Assembly (NCBI GenBank): GCA_019694975.1
Contig: JAIBAY010000002.1
Span: 509,252 to 573,251 of the forward strand
Source of the DNA: Chitinophagales bacterium
GTDB taxonomy: Bacteria; Bacteroidota; Bacteroidia; Chitinophagales; UBA10324
Length of the DNA: 64,000 nucleotides
Direction: 5' to 3'
The translations under genes were made by a program, and so were the position numbers. The number at the start of each line of letters is the position of its first letter. Position 1 is the first letter of the stretch. Below the pieces are notes generated by a model. That model was given only the letters and a program-made list of their open reading frames with translations. It did not search any database and had not been told where the DNA came from. This document shows positions 46,781 through 56,625 of the stretch, piece by piece.

Positions 46781-47728
46781 ATGTCAGACGTAAGATTAAA
46801 TCAACAGGAAAATCAACCGCCCAAGCAAAACAACCGCACCATTTTTTATATCATCCTCATCCTGCTGCTGGTGGGGATAAATATATACCTGTACGTGAAA
46901 TACTACCAGACTAAAAATCATGCGCAGACGCTGACGGAAGAAGCGAATATGGACAGTATCCGTATTGCTGATCTGGACATGAAGTACCAGGAAGCTCTTG
47001 TAAACATTGAATCCTACAAGGGACAGAACTCCAAACTCGACAGTATCATTGCCGTTAAGGAGAAAGAACTTATGGGTTACAAGTCGAACCTTGACGCCAT
47101 GAAGAAGAAGATGAAGATTTCGGAAGCTGATTATAAAAAACAGGTGGATGGTCTGCAGGCCACAGTCAACGACCTGATGGCACAGATCAAAGACTTGCAG
47201 GACAAGAATCAGATCCTGATCACCAAGAATGATTCACTCGGTCAGTCGCTGGCAAATGAGATGTACACCAATACCAAACTCAGCAATACCAACCAGGCGC
47301 TTTCTCAAAAAGTATCGGTGGCATCACTGCTGAAGCCAACAAGCCTTGTCTCAACAGGAGTAAGGGGGAAATCGAGTGGCAAGGAGACGGAGACGGACAA
47401 TGCCAAAAAAGCGGAAAAGCTGAAAGTGTGTTTTGACTTGCCTGAAAACCAGGTAGCTGATCCGGGTGAAAAAACATTCCTGGTTCGAATCATCAGTCCT
47501 GAAGGAACAACCCTGTCCATTCAAAGCAGTGGTTCAGGCACCTTCATGGTGGCAGGCAGCGGTGAACAACGTCAATACACTACTTCCACAACAATTCAGT
47601 ATGATCAGCAACCAAAGAATGTTTGCACCTACTGGCAGCAAAGCACACCTTACGCAAAGGGAGTTTATACGACGGAGGTTTACCAGGACGGATATCTTTT
47701 AAGTTCCAAAACATTTGAGCTGAAATAA
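46781..47728 (+). CDS. Membrane-anchored coiled-coil protein of unknown function
   Basis: 315 residues. Short basic, Gln/Asn-rich N-terminus; one membrane helix at about 21-40 (IFYIILILLLVGINIYLYV); a long heptad-rich coiled coil at about 45-175 (repeated K-x-x-E/L patterns such as MDSIRIADLDMKYQEAL); a linker rich in Ser, Thr and Lys; and a compact beta-rich C-terminal domain (about 210-315, KVCFDLPENQVADPGEKTFLVRIISP). No family name could be assigned. It looks like a periplasm-facing spacer protein held in the inner membrane. It has its own promoter and a strong terminator, so it is monocistronic. Confidence 0.75.
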   Translation: MSDVRLNQQENQPPKQNNRTIFYIILILLLVGINIYLYVKYYQTKNHAQTLTEEANMDSIRIADLDMKYQEALVNIESYKGQNSKLDSIIAVKEKELMGYKSNLDAMKKKMKISEADYKKQVDGLQATVNDLMAQIKDLQDKNQILITKNDSLGQSLANEMYTNTKLSNTNQALSQKVSVASLLKPTSLVSTGVRGKSSGKETETDNAKKAEKLKVCFDLPENQVADPGEKTFLVRIISPEGTTLSIQSSGSGTFMVAGSGEQRQYTTSTTIQYDQQPKNVCTYWQQSTPYAKGVYTTEVYQDGYLLSSKTFELK

Positions 47729-47750
47729 CTCTTTCGCTTAAAGTAATTGA

Positions 47751-47789
47751 AGAGGCCGTCGCGATAGTTAAGACGGCCTCTTTTTTTGA
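47751..47789 (+). terminator. Terminator of the coiled-coil protein gene
   Basis: Perfect 10-bp stem AGAGGCCGTC (47751-47760) with GACGGCCTCT (47772-47781), then a run of seven T. It starts 23 bases after the stop codon. Confidence 0.88.
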
Positions 47790-48091
47790 AATGCCTTCAC
47801 GCGGATGCGGGCATGCTTTCTGGTTTCAATATTGCAAACTGACCTGCACGCTCAGTCCGGATTATTAAATCAGCCTGTCGCGACCAGTTATTTTTCCCCT
47901 CAATTATTAAACTGAATATTCACAATTACCGTTGATTCAGCAACGAAAATGACCAGCTTTTTCCTGCTGATAAAGCAAATGATACATTATACCCGTGCAA
48001 TACTGTGCCGCCGTTAAAACAAAATGACGTTTAGAGAAGTAAAGAGTTGATTCACCGGAAACGAAGAAAGGCGGTCCGTGTACATCAATCA
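47790..48091. other. Intergenic region without recognised features
   Basis: About 300 bp between convergent genes. AT-rich, no convincing open frame and no hairpin with T-run was found for the gene ending at 48092. Confidence 0.3.
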
Positions 48092-51000
48092 TCAAAAAAT
48101 GGCACGAACCTGAGCGCGGCCTGTATTTACCACTGTTGCACTGCCGGTTTTGCGGCCTTCATAGCTCAGCGACATCTCCACGAAGCTTGAAAGTTTCCTG
48201 TCGAAGGAGATATTCAATAAATAGTTCTGTCCCTTCTGCAGCCCTTCCAGCATGGCATATTGCACCGGTGAATTACTTACACCCGTGTAGTCAACATTGG
48301 CATAAACGAAGCCGGCATTCAACACACTTTTTGCCACCACATTGTATTTTAATTCCAGCGAAATCTTATTGCTGATGGCCTGCTCCCCTTCTCCGTCACT
48401 GATGGTATTCCTGTTGCTGCCATAGTCGTAACCAATCGTGATCCTGCAAATATTGGAAGGCTGATAGGAAAACTGTGGTGTGATGAAATAACCAAGGAGC
48501 AGGTAATTACTTTCCGGGTAATAGCCCGCGGCGTATCCCTTTTGACGCTGATTCAATTTCACCACTGATGAAAATTTGCGGGTGATATTCCATCGCCAAC
48601 GAAGACCATAGTCGCGGATCTTCCGTGATTCAATGCCATTGGTCAGCAGTGTGGCTGACCTGTTTTGCTGATAAGAAAAATCTATTCCGTATTTCGGGTC
48701 ACTCCTGTTGAAATAGATATAGCCCGAAACCAAAGAACTGTTTGAAATCAGCAGGCTGTCCGGCACACTCAGCAAAAACGGGTTGAACTGTGAGCCTGCA
48801 TCGCCGGGCAAGGTTTTTTTATTGATCTGCAAAGTGGCCTGTGCAGAAAATCGGGCGGCCAATTCTTTCCATCCGTGTGGCGTGCGCCAGAGGTTACGCG
48901 GGTTGATGGAGAGCGATTCATTGAACAGAGATGAGTACGCTTTGACAAAGAGATTGGTCGGCAGCAGTATCCTGATATAATCTGCATCGCTTTGAAACGC
49001 AGCCACCTCGAACTCGTTGATCTGTTGTATCCCGTCTTCATTATAATCCAACCAGGTATAAAGTCCTGTTCCATCCGGCACAGCCGTATATGCATATTCC
49101 TTTTTTTGCTCCTGCACCGAACCGAGTTCATAGAGCGTATTGGAAACGATAAATCCTTTTTTCACCTGCAGATCATAGCCCAGTTTACCAAGCAACGACT
49201 CATCGGGCCGTTGTTGGGTGAGCAGGGTATCAGCGATGTTAAGTTTCCGGTAGATGATATTTGCGCGGAGGATGCTGCGTGGATTTCCCAGCAATTCGAC
49301 ACCGGCATTCATGGTATTGCCCACAGTAGCTTTGCTAAACTGGTTCGCATTGGGGCTGTAATCAATCCGTGACGCGTAGTCCATGACAAACCGGACTTTG
49401 GCAGTATCACTGCTCCGCAGATAAATTTTACCCTCATTCCAGTAAAAACTCGAGGCGGATAATGTATCAGCATCCTGCAAAGACAGCCGGTTATTTTCCT
49501 GCTCGCCATGAAACCCAAGCGTGACACCTTTCAAAAACCGGAATGATTGTGCGAGGTCCACGGCGGGCCTGAAAAATTTTGCAGACTGCGTTTCCGTTGA
49601 TGAAACAAGATATGATGAAACCACAACAGCGCGGAAACCATTATGCTCATACGTTCCGTTCAATGCATTGTTGATTCCCGTATAAGTTCCGGTCCGGTTG
49701 TACAGTGCAAATACATACTCCACTTTGCCTGTTGCCAGCCGTTGCAATCCGAGGTTTACGGATGCGAGGTGTTCATTGGCGGCGGCTGCTCCGGGCGGCA
49801 GGTTCCAGTCTCTGTCAAACTCCACCGGGCGATAACGTTCCACAGGTTTGAATGTGCGGGAAGAAAATTCATATTGACTGTTTACCAAAAACGAACTGGC
49901 ATGTTCCTTACTTTTATTCAGCGCAACCTGTTGCAGCCAGCCTACCTTAGCAGCAGCGCCTCCGTTATCGTTGTTGTCGAGGTCAGAAAATGTGTTCACA
50001 TCCTGGTTGCTGAAAGCTCCTTCCCACAAAATTTTTGCATTACCTGTAAATGCATATTCACCGCCGATGGACAACAGCTGAATGCGTTGCGGGGCAATAA
50101 GCGGAATAACCGGTTCATACAAACCCTGCGGCACTCCGTTCACCGGTGCTACCCATGCATATACACGCCCGTTTACCAGGTTATCGGCAATCACATAATT
50201 GCCCCTTCCCGGACCCGTATAGGAAAAGCTGAGTGCATAATGCGCCACCTGCGGATCCGTTGAATAAACGTACACCACGTATCCGGAAGAATCCACCTTC
50301 CTGTAAAGAATGCGGTCGGCGGTGAATGGCACACTGTCAACACTCAGGTAATAGGCATTCTGCACGCTGTCACCTACTTCAGACAGCTTCACCTTCTGTG
50401 AATCGGAAAGCTCCTGCCGTACAGGCTGATTCTTCGCATCCTGCTCGGTATAAAAATTCACCCTGATGATTGACTTATCCTGCTGAAACTGCTGCCCTGC
50501 AAAAAAAGCTGTTCGCAGATAAGCCTGCTCACTGTACTGAAATTCCACACTGATACGCTTATCCTTTGTAATAATCCTGGTGGGTGAAAAGGTTATTTCC
50601 CCGGCATTATAATCAATCACATAATCGCGGTCGGCGCCACGCACCATGAGCTGATTGTCGATAAACACCCTTTCACTGCCGGCCAGCACGACGATAAAAG
50701 TTTCGCCATTGTTGCCGGTAAGGCGGTAAGGCCCCTGATTGCCTTCCTGCCCTGCTATTTTATTGCTGGCATATTTACCCTTTGCAACCGCCACGCCTGC
50801 CATGGTTTTCAGGTGCAGCCCGGGGCCTCCGTCGTAAGCTGTGCTGAAGTTAGCACCCTGCAGTTTCTTATAGTAATTCATAAAATAACCCTCGGGCTTA
50901 GATAACTCGTAATCACCAACAACAAGCGACGATTTGTTTTTCTTTAACTGGATAAACACCTTATCAAACTCCTGCAGTTGCTGCGTGTTTCCATCCGGCT

Positions 51001-51577
51001 GAATAGGAATATTGTTATCAGACAAGGCAGCCAGCACCTCTACATCTCCTGCCAGTTTACCCTGCAAATGCAGATTGAAGCCGGAATTCACCACCAAATC
51101 CTGGTTGTTGCCGAAGGTGATGCCACGTGTAAAACTCCCGTTGTAGTTCATGGTGCCCGCATCGAGTGTATTTCCCGGACTCAGTTCGCGCAACGAATAG
51201 ATGATGGGCAGCCGGCTTAAGCTATCCTGTTTATTCAGTCTTGTATAGTCCTTGTGAAAAAGTTCCTTTGCAAAGGCGAAAGGCAATACACGATAGGTGA
51301 TGATGACACTGTCGGGAATGTCAGCCACTTTCCAGGTAAGTGTCGACTTCATTTCATCCACTGAGTATTTTTCCGCACCAATGGCTTCTTTCGTGGCGGC
51401 ATCCTGCAACAGGAGGGTTCCGGGTGCAAGACTGAATGTATCAATCCGCATTGCACTTGCCGTACATGGCATGGTCTTGCTGCGCAGGTTGGAAAGCTGC
51501 TGCGCCACGGCCTGCCTGGCGAAGAAAAAGACAAGCAGCGAAATACCGAAAAAAATATGACTTGCTGTTCTTTTCAA
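48092..51577 (-). CDS. Large Bacteroidota outer-membrane beta-barrel protein, function unknown
   Basis: 1161 residues if started at the TTG at 51577, which gives a clean signal peptide (KRTASHIFFGISLLVFFFARQAVAQ); the frame opens at another TTG at 51652. After an N-terminal globular part, the tract TFGNNQDLVVNSGFNLHLQG and DNNIPIQPDGNTQQLQEFDK (about 175-230) recurs in a family of large Bacteroidota envelope proteins without a known role. VDYNAGEITFSPTR-like wording at about 330 is also typical. The C-terminal two thirds are long amphipathic strands ending in Phe (AQVRAIF), which fits insertion by the BAM machinery. No TonB plug or sorting domain was seen. Confidence 0.75.
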   Translation of the reverse strand: MKRTASHIFFGISLLVFFFARQAVAQQLSNLRSKTMPCTASAMRIDTFSLAPGTLLLQDAATKEAIGAEKYSVDEMKSTLTWKVADIPDSVIITYRVLPFAFAKELFHKDYTRLNKQDSLSRLPIIYSLRELSPGNTLDAGTMNYNGSFTRGITFGNNQDLVVNSGFNLHLQGKLAGDVEVLAALSDNNIPIQPDGNTQQLQEFDKVFIQLKKNKSSLVVGDYELSKPEGYFMNYYKKLQGANFSTAYDGGPGLHLKTMAGVAVAKGKYASNKIAGQEGNQGPYRLTGNNGETFIVVLAGSERVFIDNQLMVRGADRDYVIDYNAGEITFSPTRIITKDKRISVEFQYSEQAYLRTAFFAGQQFQQDKSIIRVNFYTEQDAKNQPVRQELSDSQKVKLSEVGDSVQNAYYLSVDSVPFTADRILYRKVDSSGYVVYVYSTDPQVAHYALSFSYTGPGRGNYVIADNLVNGRVYAWVAPVNGVPQGLYEPVIPLIAPQRIQLLSIGGEYAFTGNAKILWEGAFSNQDVNTFSDLDNNDNGGAAAKVGWLQQVALNKSKEHASSFLVNSQYEFSSRTFKPVERYRPVEFDRDWNLPPGAAAANEHLASVNLGLQRLATGKVEYVFALYNRTGTYTGINNALNGTYEHNGFRAVVVSSYLVSSTETQSAKFFRPAVDLAQSFRFLKGVTLGFHGEQENNRLSLQDADTLSASSFYWNEGKIYLRSSDTAKVRFVMDYASRIDYSPNANQFSKATVGNTMNAGVELLGNPRSILRANIIYRKLNIADTLLTQQRPDESLLGKLGYDLQVKKGFIVSNTLYELGSVQEQKKEYAYTAVPDGTGLYTWLDYNEDGIQQINEFEVAAFQSDADYIRILLPTNLFVKAYSSLFNESLSINPRNLWRTPHGWKELAARFSAQATLQINKKTLPGDAGSQFNPFLLSVPDSLLISNSSLVSGYIYFNRSDPKYGIDFSYQQNRSATLLTNGIESRKIRDYGLRWRWNITRKFSSVVKLNQRQKGYAAGYYPESNYLLLGYFITPQFSYQPSNICRITIGYDYGSNRNTISDGEGEQAISNKISLELKYNVVAKSVLNAGFVYANVDYTGVSNSPVQYAMLEGLQKGQNYLLNISFDRKLSSFVEMSLSYEGRKTGSATVVNTGRAQVRAIF

Positions 51578-52054
51578 TCGCTGCCTGTGTAAATGTGTGA
51601 AACCGCAGTTGCTTCCTGATGCCAATCCACCAACGTAAAACAATTTCACCAATTGCCGGTGTTGTGCTTAAAATGATGCAGGACGCCGATTCTCCTGCAA
51701 CCTTTTTATGATTGGTTTCTTCCCGTTGCCGACTCTGCAACTGCCCAGATCATTAGGCTGATCGGTTCAGCAACCATGCAGGATTAAAATTAACCAATAT
51801 TGTATTCTAACGGGAATCTCTGTAGCGCCGATCTTAGCAGAAAGAAAATGTGATGGCTTTCCTTTCAGTCTTGCAGGTAAACTTTACAGATCCTTATCAA
51901 TGGTATCAGCTCCAATTGATCCCGGGCTGCAAAAGGAAATTTGAAAACGAATACAACAAAAAACCATTTTCAATATGCTATAGATAAAAGCAAACGAAAA
52001 CGGGCAACGCATAGTACAACGATCAAACCGCAATCTGTCCGTCACATATTTCCA
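51578..52054. other. Intergenic and leader region, no gene recognised
   Basis: About 475 bp, AT-rich in the second half. The first 75 bp are the in-frame extension of the barrel gene. No terminator with T-run was found for the regulator gene ending at 52055. Confidence 0.3.
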
Positions 52055-52762
52055 CTATGCACGCCGGTTGCCATCAATAAGGCGATATCCGTTGCCGTGA
52101 ATATTCACGATCTCCACCTTCGGATCATCCTTCAGGTATTTACGGAGCTTTACAATAAACACGTCCATACTGCGGCCGGTAAAAAAGTTATCCTCGCCCC
52201 ATATCAGCCTCAGCGCTTCCTGCCGCGGTACGATGTCGTTCATGTTCGCGGCCAGCAGGCGAAGCAACTCGGCTTCCTTCGGCGACAGTTTCCATTCCTG
52301 CTTCTTAATGCTGAGTGCGCGCAGCCTGTAGTTAAACGAGAAGTCACCTATGACAAATTCACTGGGCAGCTCTACCTTTTCCGGAATTTCCCGCCCACGT
52401 TTCAAGATTGCCCTGATTTTATAAAGCAATACTTCAGAGTCGAATGGCTTGGTGATATAATCATCTGCCCCAATCCTGTAACCCTCCACCACATCAGCCT
52501 TCAGTGTTTTGGCAGTTAAAAAGATGAATGGAAGGGCCGGCATTTGCTTCCTGATTTCACGCGCAAGCGAAAAACCATCGAGCTCCGGCATCATCACATC
52601 CAGCACACATAAATCAAAGTCTTTTTTCTGTACCAGCTGCAGGGCCATTAATCCATTGCTGCCTAAAGTGACATCATAATTATTCAGCTCGAGGTAATCA
52701 CGCAGTACTGCACCGAAATTCGGATCATCTTCTGCCAGTAAAATCTTTGCTTTCTTTTCCAT
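52055..52762 (-). CDS. OmpR/PhoB-type response regulator
   Basis: 235 residues. Receiver domain with acidic pocket EDD at 11-13 and phospho-acceptor Asp55 (LCVLDVMMPELDG), switch Thr and Lys in FLTAKT and DDYITKPFD; winged-helix DNA-binding domain at about 135-232 (LSPKEAELLRLLAANMNDIV, RSMDVFIVKLRKYLKDD, GNGYRL). It lies 75 bases after the histidine kinase gene, its likely partner. The pair is the second of two in tandem. ATG at 52762. Confidence 0.93.
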   Translation of the reverse strand: MEKKAKILLAEDDPNFGAVLRDYLELNNYDVTLGSNGLMALQLVQKKDFDLCVLDVMMPELDGFSLAREIRKQMPALPFIFLTAKTLKADVVEGYRIGADDYITKPFDSEVLLYKIRAILKRGREIPEKVELPSEFVIGDFSFNYRLRALSIKKQEWKLSPKEAELLRLLAANMNDIVPRQEALRLIWGEDNFFTGRSMDVFIVKLRKYLKDDPKVEIVNIHGNGYRLIDGNRRA

Positions 52763-52837
52763 TTAACTTGCTGATAAAACAGGAAATGCTATTACAATCT
52801 TGTGTGTATTGTTTTAGGAACTATGCAAAATCCATTT

Positions 52838-54379
52838 TCAGTTTTCCATCACCGGCAAATGACCGAAAGGAAGAAAAATGTCGAAACGGCTTCCTTTGCC
52901 CAATTCACTGACAACGCTGATGGTACCATTATGTTTTTTCACTACCGACTTAACATAGGCAAGCCCGAGTCCGAATCCTTTTACATTATGAATGTTACCA
53001 CTCTGCTCACGGTAGAATTTATCAAAAATCCTGCGTTGCGTATCAGGACTCATGCCGATGCCTTTGTCAGCCACGCTGATAACAATCCCATTATTTTCAT
53101 TCCTCGTACTGATGCTTATCTCCGGCGCCTGTGTTGAGTATTTGCTGGCATTGTCGAGCAGGTTGTGCACCACATTGGTCAGGTGGGTCTCATCGCCAAC
53201 AACAAATGCATCCGCCGCGGCAAGATCGAGGTGCAGGGTGCCCTGCCGTTTTTCCACCTGCATCCGCACCGGATCAGATACATGATAAATGATATCGTGC
53301 ACATTGAGCAGCTGCTCATTCAGGTTCAGATGCTCCTTATCCACCAATGCCATTTGCAGGATGTTTTCCACATGGGCATTCATCCTTTTGTTTTCATTGC
53401 CGATGATGGAAGAGTAATACCTCACACGATCCTGATCGGCCAGCACTTTTGGATTATTGATGGCATCGAGCGCTACGGATATGGTGGCAATCGGCGTCTT
53501 GAGTTCATGGGTCATGTTATTGATAAAATCCGTCTTGATATCCGATAGCTTTTTTTGCCGCAGAATGATATACACGGCGGAGGAAAAAGTAGCCACAATG
53601 AGTAAAAGAAATACCGCAGATAAGATGAGCATCCACCATAATGATTTAATGATGTAGTTGCGCCGGTCGCTGAAATGAAGCAGCAACTGGTAAGGGCTGC
53701 TGAAGATATCATTCGGGAAAAGATTCACCCGATACGCATTATCGGCCATATCCGGTGTAAAAGCGGCGGATTTCACAGTGCTGACTGAATCCTGCAGCCC
53801 GCGCACCACAGCGAACTGAAAAGGCAGCTCAATACCTTTATTGCTTAGTTCCTGCCTGATCATCTCCTGCAATTCGGCCGATGGAATGCGACGGTCAATA
53901 GGCAGTTTCAGGCTGCTCAGCTCCATCACCATCTGGTAAATCACATCATTCAGCTGACCGGCCTTCATGCTGATACGGTTATCGTCAGAAAAAGAGAGCG
54001 TGGAATCTTTTTTCAACTCGAAAACAATTCCGGGATGCGGTGCATTCATTTCATCTGACAGTCCATCGGATGCCACCACCTTGCTTCGCTTTATCTCTCT
54101 TGTGGTGTCGGTGCCCGGCGCAGTCATGGATATTTCTTCGCGCTGACTGAATAGCACATCACCTTCTTCAGAAAACCGGTAGCGCTGCCTAATAAAACTC
54201 ACCACTTCCCTGCGCTCCAGCCTGTTTACCACATTATTCATAGCCGCGTTAACAGTTCTTTGGAAGTCTTCCTGCTTGGTATCCCAGGCACTGCGAATCC
54301 AAAGGCCTTGCAGTGTGATGATGCCAATAAGCGACAACGTAAGCAAAACAATATTGACGGTAATGAGTGAAATTTTCAC
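52838..54379 (-). CDS. Sensor histidine kinase
   Basis: 513 residues, GTG start at 54379. Membrane helices at about 4-26 and 246-272 enclose a periplasmic domain of some 220 residues with no recognised fold. The cytoplasmic part goes straight into the dimerisation helix with His291 (MTHELKTPIATI), without a HAMP domain that I can see. N-box (NLLDNASKYS), G1 (VADKGIGMSP), F-box (FDKFYREQSGN) and G2 (GFGLGLAYVK) are intact. It should phosphorylate the OmpR-type regulator encoded just downstream. The signal is unknown. Confidence 0.92.
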   Translation of the reverse strand: MKISLITVNIVLLTLSLIGIITLQGLWIRSAWDTKQEDFQRTVNAAMNNVVNRLERREVVSFIRQRYRFSEEGDVLFSQREEISMTAPGTDTTREIKRSKVVASDGLSDEMNAPHPGIVFELKKDSTLSFSDDNRISMKAGQLNDVIYQMVMELSSLKLPIDRRIPSAELQEMIRQELSNKGIELPFQFAVVRGLQDSVSTVKSAAFTPDMADNAYRVNLFPNDIFSSPYQLLLHFSDRRNYIIKSLWWMLILSAVFLLLIVATFSSAVYIILRQKKLSDIKTDFINNMTHELKTPIATISVALDAINNPKVLADQDRVRYYSSIIGNENKRMNAHVENILQMALVDKEHLNLNEQLLNVHDIIYHVSDPVRMQVEKRQGTLHLDLAAADAFVVGDETHLTNVVHNLLDNASKYSTQAPEISISTRNENNGIVISVADKGIGMSPDTQRRIFDKFYREQSGNIHNVKGFGLGLAYVKSVVKKHNGTISVVSELGKGSRFDIFLPFGHLPVMEN

Positions 54380-54614
54380 ACGGCGAATTTAACAGATTGC
54401 AACCTGCGGACTTTTACTTTAACGATTCCTTAACCGGATCATCAGGTGGTCAACTTTAGCCATTGCATTACGGCGGTAATGAAATATTCCGGCAAGCCGT
54501 CTTTACTGAACACAATGCAGCAGTTCAATGGCAGTCATCAACCGGAAAGCATGGCTTCCGCATTTTACATAAAGCATGCAGCCTACATAACAATAGTTAT
54601 GGCAAATCAATAAT

Positions 54615-55364
54615 TCAGCGATCGGTGAATTTATAACCAACGCCCCTGATGGAATGAAAGTAGACAGGATTACGGGAGTCCTTTTCAAAATATTTTCTGA
54701 AGGTGAGAATAAAATTATCTATTGTCCGCGTGGAAGGAAAAACATCATAACCCCAAACGGTCTGCAGGATCTGCTTCCTCGAAACCACTTCATTTTTTCG
54801 CTCAATAAGCAGCTTCAGCAAAGCGGCTTCCCGTTTGGTAAGCTGAATGGGTTTCTTGCTTTTTCCTTTAGCGGTAAAGGTGGTGAAATCAATTTCATTG
54901 TCGCCAAACCGGAAGATGTGCGTCTGCTTTTCATTCACCGTTCCTTTCATGCTGTGGCGGATCAGCCGTTTAGCTCTCAGCAGCAACTCTTCCAGGTTAA
55001 ATGGCTTGGTGAGATAATCATCGGCACCCATTTTCAGTCCCATCACCTTGTCTTCACTGGTATCTTTAGCGGTGAGAAAAAGTATCGGTAATTCACTGTT
55101 GGTAACCCTGATGGTCTGGCATACCTGGTAGCCATCCAGTTCAGGCAACATGATGTCAAGTATCACGAGGTTAAAACGTTCCTCACTGAATTTCTTCAAT
55201 GCCTGCGGGCCGGTTATCGCCACGGTTACTTCATATCCTTCCATCTCAAGATTCAGTTTGATGGCTTCGAGCAGGTTTTCTTCATCTTCTACCAGTAAAA
55301 TTCTCGGCAGGGCAAGATTCTGAAATTCTGCAGCCGGAGCGGAAGGCGTGTTTGATGATGACAT
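54615..55364 (-). CDS. OmpR/PhoB-type response regulator
   Basis: 249 residues with about 20 extra residues (Ser, Pro, Ala-rich) before the receiver domain. Acidic pocket EDE at 26-28, phospho-acceptor Asp70 (LVILDIMLPELDG), FLTAKD and DDYLTKPFN; winged-helix domain at about 150-247 (LTKREAALLKLLIERKNEVV, STRTIDNFILTFRKYF, GVGYKF). It starts 48 bases after the kinase gene at 55413-56405. ATG at 55364. Confidence 0.93.
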   Translation of the reverse strand: MSSSNTPSAPAAEFQNLALPRILLVEDEENLLEAIKLNLEMEGYEVTVAITGPQALKKFSEERFNLVILDIMLPELDGYQVCQTIRVTNSELPILFLTAKDTSEDKVMGLKMGADDYLTKPFNLEELLLRAKRLIRHSMKGTVNEKQTHIFRFGDNEIDFTTFTAKGKSKKPIQLTKREAALLKLLIERKNEVVSRKQILQTVWGYDVFPSTRTIDNFILTFRKYFEKDSRNPVYFHSIRGVGYKFTDR

Positions 55365-55412
55365 AATGCAAATAGTTTAAAAATCTGAAACAGTTATGAA
55401 TCAAATATCCGG

Positions 55413-56405
55413 TCAGGTGAACTTTGGCAACTCCACAACAAAAACAGCACCTGCGGGTTTATTGTCCCGCACCGAAACCTTGCCTTTATGTAAAGCAAGA
55501 ATGCGGTCCACAATGTAAAGTCCGAGTCCGGTTCCCTTGGTTTTACGGGTTTCTTCCTGTCCAACGCGGTAAAATTTGTCAAAAACTTTTTTCTTTTCCC
55601 TATCCGGAATACCGTAGCCTTGATCTGCAACGGAGATGCGTACTTGCTTATCATCCTCTGTTACTTCGGCACAGATGACAGTGCCGGCAGGAGAATATTT
55701 CATGGCATTCTCCAGCAGGTTGGTCACCACACTCGTGAGTCCCATCCGGTCGCCCATCACCATCACTCCTTGCTTTATTCCGGTCTCGAATGAATGTTGA
55801 CCGGCAGCCACTTCTTTTGCCTTATCGACGGCCGTTTGCACGATCTCACTGATATCACATTCTGCTTTCCCGATCTGAAAGGTATGATCCTCAATTTTTG
55901 CAGCCAGTAAAATGTTTTCCACGAGGCCTTGCAGCCGGTCCATGTCATGTATCGAATTAGTCAGCAGCAGTTCTTCCTTTTCCCTCGGAAGGGATGCATG
56001 CTTCAGCATGGTTTGCAGTGCAATCCTGGAAGATGCAATGGGTGAACGCAATTCATGGGTGATGGACAACAGGAAATTCTTTTGCAACCGGTTCACCCTG
56101 TATTCGCGTTGCAGGCTTTGATTGGTTTTTATGGTCACCACGAGCAGGATGATGAGAAAAACGGATCCTTCTCCCAATATCATGATAATCTTACGCCGGT
56201 ACTCACGATCAATACGGTTGAGCTCTTCCGTATTGTCGAGCTGGTCAGGCGATTTGTGCTGATAGATGAAATTGAGCTGAGTCAGTTCCTTCTTTTCATT
56301 GTATGCTTCTGCACTGATACGAAATAAAAAAAGTATCCACCAGGTGAAGGAGGCGAAAATATACAGTACCAGCAGGTAAAAGATGAGCAAGGGCCTACTA
56401 CGCAT
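55413..56405 (-). CDS. Small sensor histidine kinase
   Basis: 330 residues. Two membrane helices (about 5-28 and 73-92) enclose a short periplasmic loop of about 45 residues, so it probably senses something in or near the membrane or through a partner. His117 lies in SITHELRSPIASS; N-box (NLLENAMKYSPAG), G1 (VADQGYGIPD), F-box (FDKFYRVGQEE) and G2 (GTGLGLYIV) are intact. No HAMP domain. First gene of the kinase-regulator-kinase-regulator run. ATG at 56405; divergent from the TPR protein gene. Confidence 0.92.
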   Translation of the reverse strand: MRSRPLLIFYLLVLYIFASFTWWILFLFRISAEAYNEKKELTQLNFIYQHKSPDQLDNTEELNRIDREYRRKIIMILGEGSVFLIILLVVTIKTNQSLQREYRVNRLQKNFLLSITHELRSPIASSRIALQTMLKHASLPREKEELLLTNSIHDMDRLQGLVENILLAAKIEDHTFQIGKAECDISEIVQTAVDKAKEVAAGQHSFETGIKQGVMVMGDRMGLTSVVTNLLENAMKYSPAGTVICAEVTEDDKQVRISVADQGYGIPDREKKKVFDKFYRVGQEETRKTKGTGLGLYIVDRILALHKGKVSVRDNKPAGAVFVVELPKFT

Positions 56406-56625
56406 TCAATAACGGATTAAGACAAGTGTGAATTTACGTTCAAATTATTGCGTTGCCTGAAACTTACCGATCAGTCAGCTGCATGCGGTGATTGAAACAA
56501 AGATAAGGCCTATGCGGTTCGTACTCTATTAAATTCAAAACTGCCCGTCGCTTTCGCTTATTGCTGATCCATCATTTCCATCGCCGGTGATTTCAAACTT
56601 TATTACTTTCAACCCACCAGCTGAT

